Source: Nipponacmea schrenckii (Eukaryota > Mollusca > Gastropoda > Lottiidae). From it: 64,000 nt of DNA. Each line of letters opens with the position of its first letter. Within the stretch, counting starts at the first letter, position 1. Made by a program: the position numbers and the translations under genes. The notes under the pieces are model-generated. The model saw only the letters and a list, made by a program, of their open reading frames with translations, did no database searches and had not been told where the DNA came from. This document shows positions 37,045-49,589 of the stretch, piece by piece. The stretch lies in the NCBI GenBank assembly GCA_030562195.1, contig CM060200.1, positions 28,559,023 through 28,623,022 of the forward strand, in the 5' to 3' direction.

Positions 37045-38567
37045 AAAGATAGCTTGCCAGGCAAGGTAATATACGCCCACTGGCAGCATTTATTTCAAAT
37101 AAAAAACTTTTCAGTAAGGTAAAAATTAGTGGAATGAAATATTCAACCTTCCGCCATATACTTTTTTTCTAGGGTCTCTAGGTCATTAAAATATGTCAGG
37201 AATAGTACCTAATAACAACTCATTAAATATTTTTCGGTATTTTTATGATTTGCAATAGAGTTCACCCTTAATAATATTTTGATATTTTTAATTCTTAATA
37301 AGGCTCATCCTTGGTTGATATTAAACAACTTCAGCGGTCAAAAATGAATGTTTAGAGTGTTCACAAGCCAAAAGTTGAAAGCGTTTTTGAAAAAAAAGGA
37401 CAATAACTGACACAAAATACTTTTCGATTTATCTGATTTTCAATAGGGTTCATCCTTGGATAAAAACAAATACTAAAGTCAAGTTTTATCAAAATCCATT
37501 CAAAATGGTTTTTCTAGAGTGTTAACAAGCTAAAATTGAACACGTTTTCAAGGAAAAGGGCAATAACTTGTACTAAATATTTTTCGATTTATCTGATTTT
37601 CAATAGGGTTCATCCATGGGTGAAAACAAATACTCAAACCAAGTTTCATCGAAATCCATGCAGAATTGTTCTTTCTAAAGTGTTTACAAGACAAAAATCA
37701 AACACGTTTTAAGGAACAAGGCCAATAACTCATTCTAAATATTTTTCGATTTCGCTGATTTTCAATAGGGTTCATCCTTGAGTGATAACACACTCTCACA
37801 CCAAGTTTTATCACAATTGATCAAGAATTGTGCCATGTAGAGTGTTTACGAGACAAAAATTGAACACGTTTCAAAGAACAAGGCCAATAATTCATATTAG
37901 ATATATTTTGATATTTTTTATTTTCAATAGGGCTCATCCCTAGGTGATAACAAACAATTACAGCTAGTTTTGTCAACATTGATCATGAATTTTGCCTTCT
38001 AGAGTGTTTATAATCCAAAAAGTTGAACGCGTTTTCAAAAACAAGGGCAATAACTGACACTAAATATTTTTCGATTTAACTGATTTTCAATAGGGGTCAT
38101 ACTTGGGCGATAACACATACTCAAGCCAAGTTTCATCAAAATCCATTAAGAATTGTTGTCTCAAGAGTGTTTAAAAGTTAAAATTGAACGCGTTTTCAAG
38201 AACAAGGCCTATAACTCATATTAAATATTTTTTTGATTTCGCTGATTTTCAATAGGGTTCATCCTTGAGTTATAACAAACTCTCACACCAAGTCTCATCA
38301 AAATCCGTTAAGAATTGCACATTGTAGAGTGTTTACGAGCCATTCAAGAACAAGGGCAAGAACTCATACTAATTTTTTTCAGATTTGGCTGATTTTCAAT
38401 AGGGTTCATCCTTGCGTGATCATCAACACTCATATCAAGTTTCATCAAAATCCGTTAAGAATTGCACCCTCTAGAGTGTTTACGAGCAATTGTGGAAGGA
38501 CGGACGGACGGACCAACGGACGGACCGACGGACGGACGGACTGATGGGGTGACGCCAATATACGCCA
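37045..38567 (+). mobile_element. unclassified element with internal ~160-bp repeats (copy I)
   Basis: Starts AAGATAGCTTGCCAGGCAAG followed by ATACGCCCACTGGCAGCAT and ends in a GGAC/CGGA microsatellite and GGGGTGACGCCAATATACG. Between them about eight diverged units repeat every ~160 bp, each with a CAATAACT motif, TTTTCAATAGGGTTCATCC and CCAAGTTTCATCAAAATCC. The same two ends, in reverse order and strand, bound 57908-58831. No coding region. Confidence 0.7.
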
Positions 38568-40239
38568 ACAACTTCCTAGTTTGCGATATCAGCAATTAAT
38601 GGAAGCGAACGTTAACTTGTCATCTACCAACCAACCAACCTTATTTTGTATCATTGCTTGATAAAGAAGAGAGCATCATCGTTGAAACGTTGCAAGTTAT
38701 ATAATAAAGTATTTTTTTTCCATAAAATTGTGTCCAGTTACTGTATCTACCAATTACTAAATGCCACTTAAGAAGTTAGTAAGGATTTCGTCGTTTATTT
38801 TTATTTTTTTATTTTAAAAAGAGATGACCTATTAACATCAAACATCAATGTATATTGTAAATGAAATAAGGCTGTTCTTAAATGTTTGATTCCATTCAAA
38901 ATTTGATCATATGTATGTACAAAATAGGAGGGTATTTAATCATATAGCGGATTCCTTTATCACCCCCATGTGAAGTCTCTGTTTGATGTCTGTGCAGTTT
39001 CTAAATGGTAGATTGTTATATATTGTTTGATCATACGGTTAACATTAATGGTTTTTATCTATAATTGATTAAAGATTGGACATAGTTTTGCTCTATTAAA
39101 CTTGATATTCAACATCACTTTAATTCGATTCTACAGGGTGACTAGGTCTTTCAACACTAGAATAACAAATGATTGTGTTCAAATTTAATATTTCATCGAA
39201 AAGACAATATACACCGGAAGTTATATCCACCATCCACAGTATATCGCATTACATTTTTAGTTTAGTTTTAATTTATAAAAACTATAACCAAAAATTGTTA
39301 AGGATGACTAAAACAAACTGAATTGACATTTTTATGAAAGCCTTAAAAGAAATAGCGGTCATATTTTATTGACAAGACCTTAAAATTAACAAAGATCTTT
39401 CTTTTCACGTGTCATTTTACTAATTTTGGAAACATTTCATAACGTAAGAAACACCCTGGAATAAATTTAAATACAGAAAGAAATGGAGTTTCAGCTAATG
39501 GGCTTCTGAAGACGGGCAGCGCCATGCAGTGTGCAGTGAGAGGAATGCTGCCAGGACAGCGGAATTAGCCTACTCTATTTGTGATTTTTAACTGTCCAGG
39601 GATCTTCAAAGTGCACAGCCCGTAGCACACGGGGCCTCGACTTATCGTCCCATCGAAGCTACTATACGCTTTTTCAATGAGAACCTCTCAGACCTAAATC
39701 ACTGATTAGAGGAAACCGGGGAGAAAATCCAAAAGTTCAACTTGACCTTATCCGGAATTGAATCACGAACCACAACAAATGCAGATACAAGTGCACTTTG
39801 ATGGAAAATTCTGGCTTTCAATCTAATATAATATATAAGATTATTCTTGGAAAGGTGGCGATACTAACCAATCAGTTACGCGGAAGAGTATAATATACAG
39901 CACACATAAAAGCAAAATTATCATTTGATAGAGCGCAGCAAAACTCTTTTTGTCAACCTCGATGCAATCTCATCCAGCAAGGATCTTGAAAAAACAAAAC
40001 ATAATATCGGATTTAAAAGACTATACCACAGAAAATCGGTCATTGCATTCATTTTTTCTCCCTCGGGATTATTTGTCATGGAAGTGAAATAAAAAAAACG
40101 TGTTAACAGACATTGCCCATGACAGATTTGAAAAATCTCGCTATACCGAAGATTTTTCTCGCTTTTGTCGCCCCTCGTCCTTGTAAGGGGAGAAGTCGAG
40201 AGTAGATATAGAGGTAGGCTATGGCGGTAGGCTATTTTT
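38568..40239. other. intergenic spacer
   Basis: No gene seen. 39490-39800 is a more GC-rich, non-coding block that looks like a dispersed repeat, without recognisable ends. Confidence 0.4.
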
Positions 40240-41150
40240 TACTGAGTAACGTTAGCATGAAGGTTTTTTTACTAGGCTGTACTGTACACTATACCTATCA
40301 CTATTAGGTTGTTGTTATTTAGCAACTGGTACTACTAGGCTATTTTTACTGGGTCACTGATACTGCTAGGTTATTGTTATTGGGACACTGCTATTACCTA
40401 TACTTTTTATACTTGACTACTGTTGTATTAGACTATTGTTCTGGGCCATAGTACTAGGCTATTTTTACTGGACCACTGGTAGTACTAGGCTTTTGTTACT
40501 CGGCCACATATAGAAAGGCTACTGTTTCTGGGAGACTTGTAGTACTAGGCTTTTTTTCTGGTAGTAGGCCTTTGTTAGTGGGCCTCTGTTAGTACTAGGA
40601 TATTTTTAATCGACCACTGGTAGTGTCATGCCATTGTTACCGGGCCTCTTATACTAGGCTATTGTTAATTGTTCACTGGAAGTTCGAGGGTTTTGCTTTT
40701 CCACCCGTTGTACTGGGTATTGTAACAAGACCACTTGTAGTACTGGGCTACATATTTTGCTGGACCACTGGTAGTACTAGGTTAGTGATAATGAGTCATT
40801 TGTAGCACTAAGCTACTGTTACTATGACACTGGTAGTACTGGACCTTTCCAACTAGGCACTTGTAGTACAAAGTTATTGTTACTTAGCAATATACTGTTG
40901 TTACTGGATCACTGGTAGTACTAGACCATTGTCACTGAACCACTGGTAATACTATTGGATATTGTTCCTGGACTACTGGTAGTTCTAGGCCATTGTTTTT
41001 GGGCCATTGGTAGTACTAGGCTATTGTTACTGGACCACTGGCAGTACTAGGCTATTGTTACTGGGCCACATATAGAAAGGCTATTGTTTCTGGGAGACTT
41101 ATAGTAGGTCTTTGTTTCTGTATCACTGGTAGTACTTAAACTATTGTCAT
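40240..41150. repeat. 31-bp minisatellite
   Basis: About 29 degenerate units of TACTAGGCTATTGTTACTGG then GCCACTGGTAG. A diverged relative of the unit reappears at 59745-59950. Confidence 0.88.
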
Positions 41151-41169
41151 ATATTCTAACTAAAGGATT

Positions 41170-41495
41170 TAGTGAAGAGCTGTTTCCTTTTGTTGACCTT
41201 AAAGCCCCGTTCACTGTTCAGGCCTCAGTTATTTGTTTGAGTAATGTTTGTTAAAATGTATTTTTGTGTTATATATATCAGAAATGATGATGTTATCTGT
41301 AAGCTGTTAAATGAATTTGAAGTTGTAAATTGACAGTTTTAGTCATCTCATTAAAGTATTGAACATTATCTGTAGGATGAATGTTTTGGTCCCCACATTC
41401 CTACAATTAGGACCAATGTGTAAAAATGTTTGTAAAATGTGTATATCTATGGGCCTTTAATCTTTATACTGAATAAACTATTATTATTATTACTC
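41170..41495 (+). repeat. possible LINE 3' end
   Basis: Non-coding block ending GAATAAACTATTATTATTAT, the AATAAA plus (ATT)n ending typical of L2/CR1-like LINE tails. A similar ending is at 48868-48895. No ORF remains. Confidence 0.4.
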
Positions 41496-41520
41496 GTATA
41501 TACTTCCATAGAAAAGGGTT

Positions 41521-41832
41521 AAACAATAAACGATTCCCGGGTTTTCACCCCCGTGTTTCGTGGGTAGCATATTCGGCCTTGACCTTTGTCAAACGCCATT
41601 GTAATGTATGGTCAGCAAGTCACCCGTATTCTCTCGCTATTATTGATGTAATAATCTGTTAGAAAATATACCGATGTAACATATTGTATATATTTAGCAT
41701 AATTAAAACCTTCGTGGTCCTTGTGGGCTCTTGTGATGACTTGCTGACCGTACATTATAATGGCGTTTGACTTAGGTCAAGGTCGAGTTTGCTACCCTCG
41801 AAACATGGAGGCGAAACCTGGAATTGTTTATA
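41521..41832. mobile_element. foldback element with ~100-bp inverted arms
   Basis: The left arm 41521-41622 and right arm 41734-41832 are inverted copies at roughly 85% identity by eye (GTCAAACGCCATTGTAATGT against ACATTATAATGGCGTTTGAC). The ~110-bp middle is AT-rich and non-coding. Confidence 0.8.
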
Positions 41833-44800
41833 TGATGTTCAACCACCAATTTTAGGTGGGCATAAATGATTTTTTGAGTGTTGCACGACAGTTCTTTGGA
41901 CGCTAAAGAATTAAGGATAACTTTGCTGAGTGTAAAAACAACATAAACATAAACCGGATGTAACTCAGGAATGAGGTCCCATATATATGGACAGCTATAC
42001 AAGACAAAAGTATAATACATATGGACAGACATTTCAGACAAAATGCAAATAATAACATAGTGGCGGCATCTACATGGAAGACGGTAGGTATCGAATTTAC
42101 ATTATGTCGCTTGCTTCCTAAACTTGATAAAGCACAAATGTGACGGGTAGTATACCTATAGCCAAATGCAGTATGCCTAATGACACTGACATAAGATCTA
42201 CTTGAACGCATTGGAAAAGTGTTGTTTCCAGATCCGCCACTTTTTGTACCGATTTGAGAATTTATATAATAGACATCTGGTTTGTAATAATATTAACAAA
42301 ACTGGTACCGGTATATTAAATAGCTGTATAGTATTTGTGATTATTGATCGTTTGGAAACCACCATACACAATTATTATGTTATGACCTTAACATTGACTT
42401 AATCTGTTTGCTGTTTTACCTTAGACATACTTATACATATTATTATATTTCAATTTAAAATATATGATATTTGCTTATCTCAAATGATGTGATACTCATT
42501 TAATTCAATATATATCTAGTTTTGTATTTGATAAATAAAGAGAAAGTTAATGAATGAAGAAAGGCTAGAAAAATACAATATACACAAAAGCAAATTGATG
42601 GTTGTCATTGTAAAAGTGAAATGTATATTTTAACTAGTAAAATCATCACATTTAGGTATAAAAACAGGAGTATTCAAATACCTCCAATAGAAATTAGTCA
42701 AGTCTGACGAACAGTTTGATATAAAATGTCCCATACTTTTATTACCACTGTTATGACACTAAAAGCTATAAAATTAAACAATCTGTCAGGTAGGAAAGTT
42801 TTATTTTCGATAATGAGTCATATTGGGCTTTTACTGAGGTTTTTGTTTAAAATCTGAATTAAGCTACGTCTTTGCGATTCAGAAACATTACAAAAAATAA
42901 GTGGATATCCAGTCTTTCCCTTTGACATAATAAGATGTCCCCATTTCTTTAAATTGTACATCCTTTAGGATACTTTATCTCCCTATCGACACTATGAAGA
43001 TTTTGTGAAAGAAAAGTTCACACAATTGTTAAGTAGGGTAAGGAGAGTGGAAAGTGTCGGAATGTAAACATTGTATTCTTTTTACAAGGTTCATCGCTCT
43101 TCGTTCAACACTTCATGAGAAATAAATAGGTGAGGCTGTCTTTAAATAGAGGGAGTTTAACCTCACAATAGTAGGGCTACTAGCTTTCATGTGAGAAAAG
43201 CAAAAAACGCTTTTGAATTTGTTGTATATTTCTAAGAGAATTTGAATAGGAATGATAGTCTTAAAATGTCGTTGATAAAATAATTTTTTTCTTGAAAAGA
43301 AACATTTTTTTTTTACCTAGATTTTCAATAAAAAATAAAAAAACGTCATTTGGCTGAAGATTTAAGTTTTAAGTTTTAAGCCTAATGCATGCTTTTGTTT
43401 AAATTTATATCAACTCAAAGACATTTTATAAGACAAACAGAACTACTTTGAGGCTGACTGAAAAAAAGATTTTACTTTGCTCAGAATAATTTTCTCACGC
43501 TTTCAAAATATCCAAATACATACATTTCAGTGTAAATAGATTAGAGAAGTCCTGCCTTGGTAAGGTCATATCCTCGCGAGAATCTTTCTGACGCTAACCG
43601 CTAATACCGCCAAATACAAATACTTGGATAATGATTCATTAGGCATTGTCCGTAAATCTATGAAGGTATTAAATTTAGCGAATAAGAGGCAATAGTTTAA
43701 ATTGTATAGTATCTTTAATGAGATAAAGGTTTATCGTGTGATATGTTAATGAATATATCTAATTAACATAATACCCTTTATTAAAAATGAAAACCAGCTA
43801 ATGGCAATTTAGAATACCCTTATCAGATAACAAGCTTTCTTCAGTTGAAATACACTGAATATGTACATAGTGTAACCGTTGAAATGTAGATGTTTTGACT
43901 AACGGCAATACCTGAATTTAAGAATATCTCGTGATAGTTTATTTATGATTTTATCTTTTTCAATATCGTCATTAGTTTCCTTATCCAAGGTGTGGGAAGT
44001 TTTTTCGTTTTATTGAAGTGAGTCGTATAACTTTAGAATTTATTTTTTTTTTTTTTGGATTCTATTGAAGATTAGTGAAATGGAACGGGGAACATCAAAG
44101 TATTAAATTGATTGATTGACATGTTAGATGGTATTAACTGATGTATGTAGTTTACTTGTCATTGTATAATAGACTTACCTTGCACTAGTTGTTACACTAA
44201 GCAAAATGTTTATCATTGTTTTGTACAGTAATGTAAGGGGAACTGACAGGTCAAACTGTTATCTATCAGTGTCTTGGTCTCGTAGTTGACATTCTACTAG
44301 TTTTAAATGAAGAGGTATTGGAAATAGAATTTTGGGTAATATTGAAAAATTTTCTTGTCGATAATAAAACATTTTCATTTGAACATATTGGTAAAATTAT
44401 ATTCTCGCTATTCATACGTTTTTACCTTTGTTTTGCAGGTTGATAGAGGAAATCGTTTTTGGGAGTAATAATATAAGAAAAATCATATTTGACCAATGCT
44501 GACGAATACACAAGAGAATAAAAGAAAAACTGTGTGGCCATGTTTATCTTTAACAACCATCGATACGACACAGCCACTTTACAACGTGTTCTTTTCAATA
44601 CACTACGATCAGTTTTATTTGACACTAACTGGTTTAAATAGTGAAACACAGTCACAGAAACATATCTTTCTTCTCATATTTCAACAGGTGACAAGTTAAA
44701 TACTAAGGGGTTATATAGAATGTCCTGTGGTGACTTTTAATATATACTCTCGGACACATTAACCTTTCAAACCAGTGAATAGTGTATAAGTGCAGACTGC

Positions 44801-44937
44801 TTCATTTGGTGTCGTATGAACACAATGATTATTTCAATTAAAAAAAGCTAGAATGAATAAAAGCTTTTTTTTTTAAATGAAAAGTGCTCATAAAGAATAG
44901 AAATGTGAAGGATAAAAGCTATTTGATAATCATAAAG
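41833..44937. other. intergenic spacer before the XK-related gene
   Basis: AT-rich; short open frames have no support. TTTGCAG at 44432-44438 could be the acceptor of a non-coding leader exon of the next gene. Confidence 0.4.
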
Positions 44938-46683
44938 ATGAGGAAATTGTGTTCAAGATCGTGTTTCAGTGCATTTATACTTATATCATTATTATCTCAT
45001 ATTATAGAACTTGGTTTCAATATCTATTTTGCCTATAATCTCTGGAATTCCGGTGGCGCTCGAATCTGGTTCAGTTTATCAACTGGATTAATAATAATTC
45101 CTTTAGTCAGTGTTCAACTCGCCTCCGCCATCTTTTATCTTCAACGTCAAGGTGAATCCACAGCGTTATGGCGTCATGTTTTAATGGCTTTTATACATGT
45201 GGTCCAATTGGGATTCTGTTGGCGCCACATTGCTATCTTAAAAGAACATTTCGTTGTTATGAAAAAGAAAAGTTTATCTGAGCTATTTCTACTGAGATTT
45301 ATGTTTACTATAACTTCCGGATTACCCTTGTTACTTATACAAACATATTTATTTCTAAACGAGTCTCCAATACCCAGATCTTGGATATTGTGCGTTTCTA
45401 TTGGCATAACATTATTCTCGTCCGCTTGGGCTGTAGCTAGTTACAGAAGACAATATGCATCTTGTGAATCAGATAAGTTAGTCATTACCTGGCCTGGATC
45501 GGTGTTTCGTCTTGTCTGGAGGGTTTGTGAACTCGGTTCTCGAATTATATCACTAGCTTTGTTTGCTTCACTGTACAAATATTGGATTTTTCTTGTCATA
45601 TCATTCCATTTGATTACTATGTGCCTGTGCGTGTGTACTTCAGTTATTTCAAGTGTCAGTGGAACTGGGTGTTATCGAATTTTAAAAGGGGTATTTGCAG
45701 CTTATGCCTATATTTTCTGTTTCGTGAACATCAATAGAGATAATTCAGCAATTCGATATACATTATTTTATATTATAATGTTCTTAGAAAATGCAACATT
45801 GTGTGCTGTCTGGATGTTTATGGTACCGGATGTTCAAACAGGTTACAAATATTTACTCATATTTATAACCGCTAGTTCATTTTTTGTCAGCGTTGTAGCA
45901 ATGAGTATTTATTATAAATTTTTCCATGTTCATGGCTCTAATGTAAGCAATGATGTTAAATATGGAGCATCTGACAGTGAGGAATGTATCAATTGTAAAC
46001 TTAGTGTGTGTGTAAAGCATAATAAACAACACCAAAGACCATTTAATACTGCTTGGTTAAGTCAGTATGACCAGCGTCTTATTCAGGATCAGTATTTCAA
46101 AAATCTTCTACAAGACTCGTTTGTGGAATCATCTGTACCCGGTGATCGTAATTCAACGATCAGCACGGCCTTATCCAATCCAAATTTGGACGTCCGAAAC
46201 CTAGAGACAATGTCTGAAGAGGAAAGACACTCCGTTATCAGTTTTATATCCTCTGGAACTTATGTTCACCGGCGATACATGGACCAACAGTACCAGTTTC
46301 AGTGCGACTCGTGGTCTGAATATAGCAGTGACTCACATAGTGTCGGTCGTGATAGATTTTCCAGTACTGCTAGTGATACTGACTCTCTTTCTCAAAATTG
46401 GGAAAATCAAGTACCGAAGACATTATTAACCGACAGCTGGGAAGGAATAGCGGGCAAAGTTCAGAAAACCAGACGGACACAATTATATCCTGAACAATTC
46501 AATTCCCTTTTGAGGAAAGAATCACACAACTGGTATTCGGACGACGGAAGTGCTATTCAAGGTAGGAATCTGGAATGGTCACGACTTCCTGTCTCTAAAA
46601 TCGCCCGACAAAACTATAAGCCCCAAACTGAAAGCGACACAGATTCATGTTCATATCGGCCTCCAATTCGGAAGAAAAGGTAA
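44938..46683 (+). CDS. XK-related protein (XKR family), first frame
   Basis: One open exon of 582 codons (581 residues). I use the ATG at 44938 (AAAGATGA context); the frame is open upstream to 44884 but without an ATG. Residues ~1-340 hold about eight to ten hydrophobic segments and the XK family landmarks: a long amphipathic region, LLRFMFTITSGLPLLLIQTY (the family's LR...E..PQL.LQ.Y motif), then SIGITLFSSAWAVASYRR. XK-related proteins are plasma-membrane proteins, several of which (XKR8, XKR4, XKR9) scramble phospholipids after caspase cleavage. Residues ~345-581 are a hydrophilic Ser/Asp-rich tail. The frame stops at 46681-46683, yet another frame (46550-47110) carries coding-like sequence onward, so the true C-terminus may be longer (see next entry). 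Confidence 0.9.
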   Translation: MRKLCSRSCFSAFILISLLSHIIELGFNIYFAYNLWNSGGARIWFSLSTGLIIIPLVSVQLASAIFYLQRQGESTALWRHVLMAFIHVVQLGFCWRHIAILKEHFVVMKKKSLSELFLLRFMFTITSGLPLLLIQTYLFLNESPIPRSWILCVSIGITLFSSAWAVASYRRQYASCESDKLVITWPGSVFRLVWRVCELGSRIISLALFASLYKYWIFLVISFHLITMCLCVCTSVISSVSGTGCYRILKGVFAAYAYIFCFVNINRDNSAIRYTLFYIIMFLENATLCAVWMFMVPDVQTGYKYLLIFITASSFFVSVVAMSIYYKFFHVHGSNVSNDVKYGASDSEECINCKLSVCVKHNKQHQRPFNTAWLSQYDQRLIQDQYFKNLLQDSFVESSVPGDRNSTISTALSNPNLDVRNLETMSEEERHSVISFISSGTYVHRRYMDQQYQFQCDSWSEYSSDSHSVGRDRFSSTASDTDSLSQNWENQVPKTLLTDSWEGIAGKVQKTRRTQLYPEQFNSLLRKESHNWYSDDGSAIQGRNLEWSRLPVSKIARQNYKPQTESDTDSCSYRPPIRKKR

Positions 46684-47110
46684 AACCCCGAAAATCAAAC
46701 CTCGTAAAATTCAAATAAACATGAACAGTGTTGACGCAGTGTCAGAGAAAGATCGAGCAGCGAATGTTAATGACAAGAGTGGAAATATAAACAGACTAAC
46801 AGGAGGGAAAAGACAGAAAATTACGAGACATGTGCAATATGTGAATGATGACAATGTCTACATGGAAATGAAGTCCCCCGTAAAATTATCAGCAGTTTAT
46901 GAAAACGTTGCATTTACAGACGATATATTGACACAGCCCGAGAAAGTATTTAACGTCAGACGGGATAAGGGGGATAACTCTAGTGCGCCCTGGTATGCCT
47001 GTAGTGAATCTGGAGACAGTGCTTTTCCCACAGAAACATTTAGCTCCAGTAATTGTGCTGTAACCGATATAGAAAATGAAAGCCAGTCAAGTATTGAATT
47101 AATGATATGA
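46684..47110 (+). CDS. likely C-terminal continuation of the XK-related protein in a shifted frame
   Basis: The frame running 46550-47107 (stop TGA 47108-47110) gives acidic, tyrosine-containing sequence such as VYMEMKSPVKLSAVYENVAF, with coding-like composition. It could join the upstream frame by a ~178-nt intron (donor GTAGGAAT at 46562, acceptor GACGCAG ending 46739, weak tract), by a single extra base near 46676-46680, or by +1 frameshifting at the AGG-TAA stop. Sequence alone does not decide. Confidence 0.5.
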
Positions 47111-49585
47111 TAATGTATCTGGCGTCCATTTTTGTTCATGTAGGGCTTAAAATTTTTGTAGATTTTCAGGACATATCAAGAAAATAAACGGGTCTCATTA
47201 TCATATGACAAAACTCTCATGCAAACCTTGCAATAACTACTTTCAGAGAATTCTTTAACATCAATGATTTACTCTACCTCACATGTTATATAGACCTTTT
47301 GCTACACATAATGATCTTGTTAACTTTGTTCTTCGATGTAATGTTATAACAATATATTCAAAATATTAGTTTTGTACACATAAAATCTTATTTTTGTCAA
47401 GTCGAATGTATACATAGTAGTTTAGAGTTGGTCATAGGAAAGCAATGGATATAGCTGGCTGCTGAAAAAAAGATACTTGCTCAAAATCGTTTCATTAAAC
47501 CTGCTCTCGCGAATTGTTGCCTCTATTGACTCTTATCAATTTAGGGTTGGCGAAAGATGGGCATTGACTCTGAAGAACTATCATGATTTGATTTTTGCTG
47601 AAGAAGATTACTATGAAAAAATCACACAACCTATGTGATCAAAACTTTAATATTTCAGAGAATCAATTGGGCAAAAATTATTATAAGCGAATGTAAAATC
47701 AAACATTGGAACAATACTTCTACTACATAACACTGACTACTTTAAAAAATAACGACCATATTTCATTACTGATGTAATGACACGATATTCTTCGAGCTTC
47801 TTCTTCTACCATGGAAAACCATTCTGCCAGAGAAAAATCTTCCCTGGTATCTCCTAAACTACAAATACAAATATTATAAAATACAAATACAATTTTATAC
47901 TAGATCCCCAGGCTTCGCGAGGTTCTGACGCAGTGCGTAGCAGTTTTTATATACGCTTTAAAACTACCCCACAAAGTATCTATAGAACACTAACATTATT
48001 TTACAGAGTTTAAGTCGTTTTTTTTTCAAAGCATAATTGGTTCGCTGAAACTCGTGTCATGTAGACCGCCCAAACGCATAATTCAACAAACAGTTTTTAA
48101 CAATGAAATTCGCAATTTTCAAATGGTGATAAAACGGAAAGTATACATCGTACAACAAAATATAATATATCAATGGACAGATCTTTTCGAGAGCTATCAC
48201 ATTTGTGCAGCTCACAAGGTCACCAAATTCCAAGGTTACAATATACGACCTATCGAAGTTTTTATATATTACTATCAGATAAATATCAAAATTAAAATCA
48301 AAATTCAAAAATCGGTTTCCAAATATGATTCAGAAATCGATATTACATTCTATAGACATCAAAATTACACGAATCGGAGTATCTCCAGAGGCTCAATTTC
48401 GATTTAAAGAAAATTACCCACAGTTAGTAGAGAAGAAATAAAAAATTCTCAAATACTAAAAAGCGCATTTTTGGTGGAAATATGTGGTTTTATATATCAT
48501 TACAAAGAGCAGATAAACCGTAATAAGATTCAATATGAATTTTTGTTATTTATAAATTAGTTCACGTGACAGAGCTCTTTAAAAATAAAAATCACAAATT
48601 TCAAGCGGTGATAAAACCGGAAGTAGACATCGGACAACACATATGAATATATCATTAGGCAGGTCTGGAGGAAAACATTGCTCTAATGAATAAAAACCAT
48701 GTCTCTTCTATAAATACGTTCTTTCTATGTTTGTTTCCTGTTCTGTATGAGTGTATGTTTGTTTCCTATTTTGTATGTATGTACGTGTTTCCTGTCTGTA
48801 TTTATGTTTTGTATATGTGTTTAGTATTTGTTCCGATCTCTCTTGTTGTACAATGAATTGCATGGGATAATAAAGATTTATTATTATTATAATACTACAT
48901 CGAAACTACCAGTTACATTCAAAAGTTCCATTGGTTTGTGACAAATTTTTCTTCAAGAGAAACAATTCATAACAAACTGACAGTTTATTTTTGAATATAG
49001 AAAACTCTTTTTGACCAAGTGTTAAATTTAAATGGGGGACAACCACATCTCCTCGAACTATAAATTCTGATTGGTCAAATTGTATTTACGGACACGACAG
49101 TTGATTTGATACTGGTACATATTCTAATTTATTGGAGACCTGAAAATTTTCTTCTACTCTGCAACATAAACCAGTTTTTTGATCTGGTTTAAGGTATTTA
49201 TCTGTTTATCTGTTTAACATTGTACTGGTCTGCACTTATTCTGAAATGTGGATATGTAATAATAATAAAACACGATTCTGTATATATAAAGTAAAATATT
49301 ACAACTTAAGTACAAACCGCTAAGAAGATTTATACAGTATTCATAGATCTTTTTCAGGTTTTTTTTCTGTCTGTTTATACATCGATAAACAATAAAACAA
49401 TCTTCAACTCATTCCTTAAATAATCAATTTAACCTTAAAATATATGATGAGAATTTTGTTTCAGTCTTAAACCTTCAAAAATGATATTTCTGTGCAATTT
49501 TCTTCAACACATTCGCGCAAGTTCTTCGTAAAACGACGTGGAATTAAGTTGAATTTAGGTATAACTATTGCAGTGAAAATGAATA
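47111..49585. other. intergenic spacer
   Basis: No gene seen. 48109-48180 and 48590-48660 are diverged duplicates (GGTGATAAAAC and ACATCG-ACAAC). 48700-48895 ends in AATAAAG then TTATTATTATTAT, resembling a LINE 3' end. Confidence 0.45.
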
Positions 49586-49589
49586 GTGA

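Noticed and set aside
41772..42211. Two overlapping minus-strand frames
   Set aside because: Begin inside the right arm of the foldback element and show no family pattern.
48054..48407. Overlapping open frames on both strands
   Set aside because: AT-rich repeat-like sequence; neither frame has domains or splice signals.
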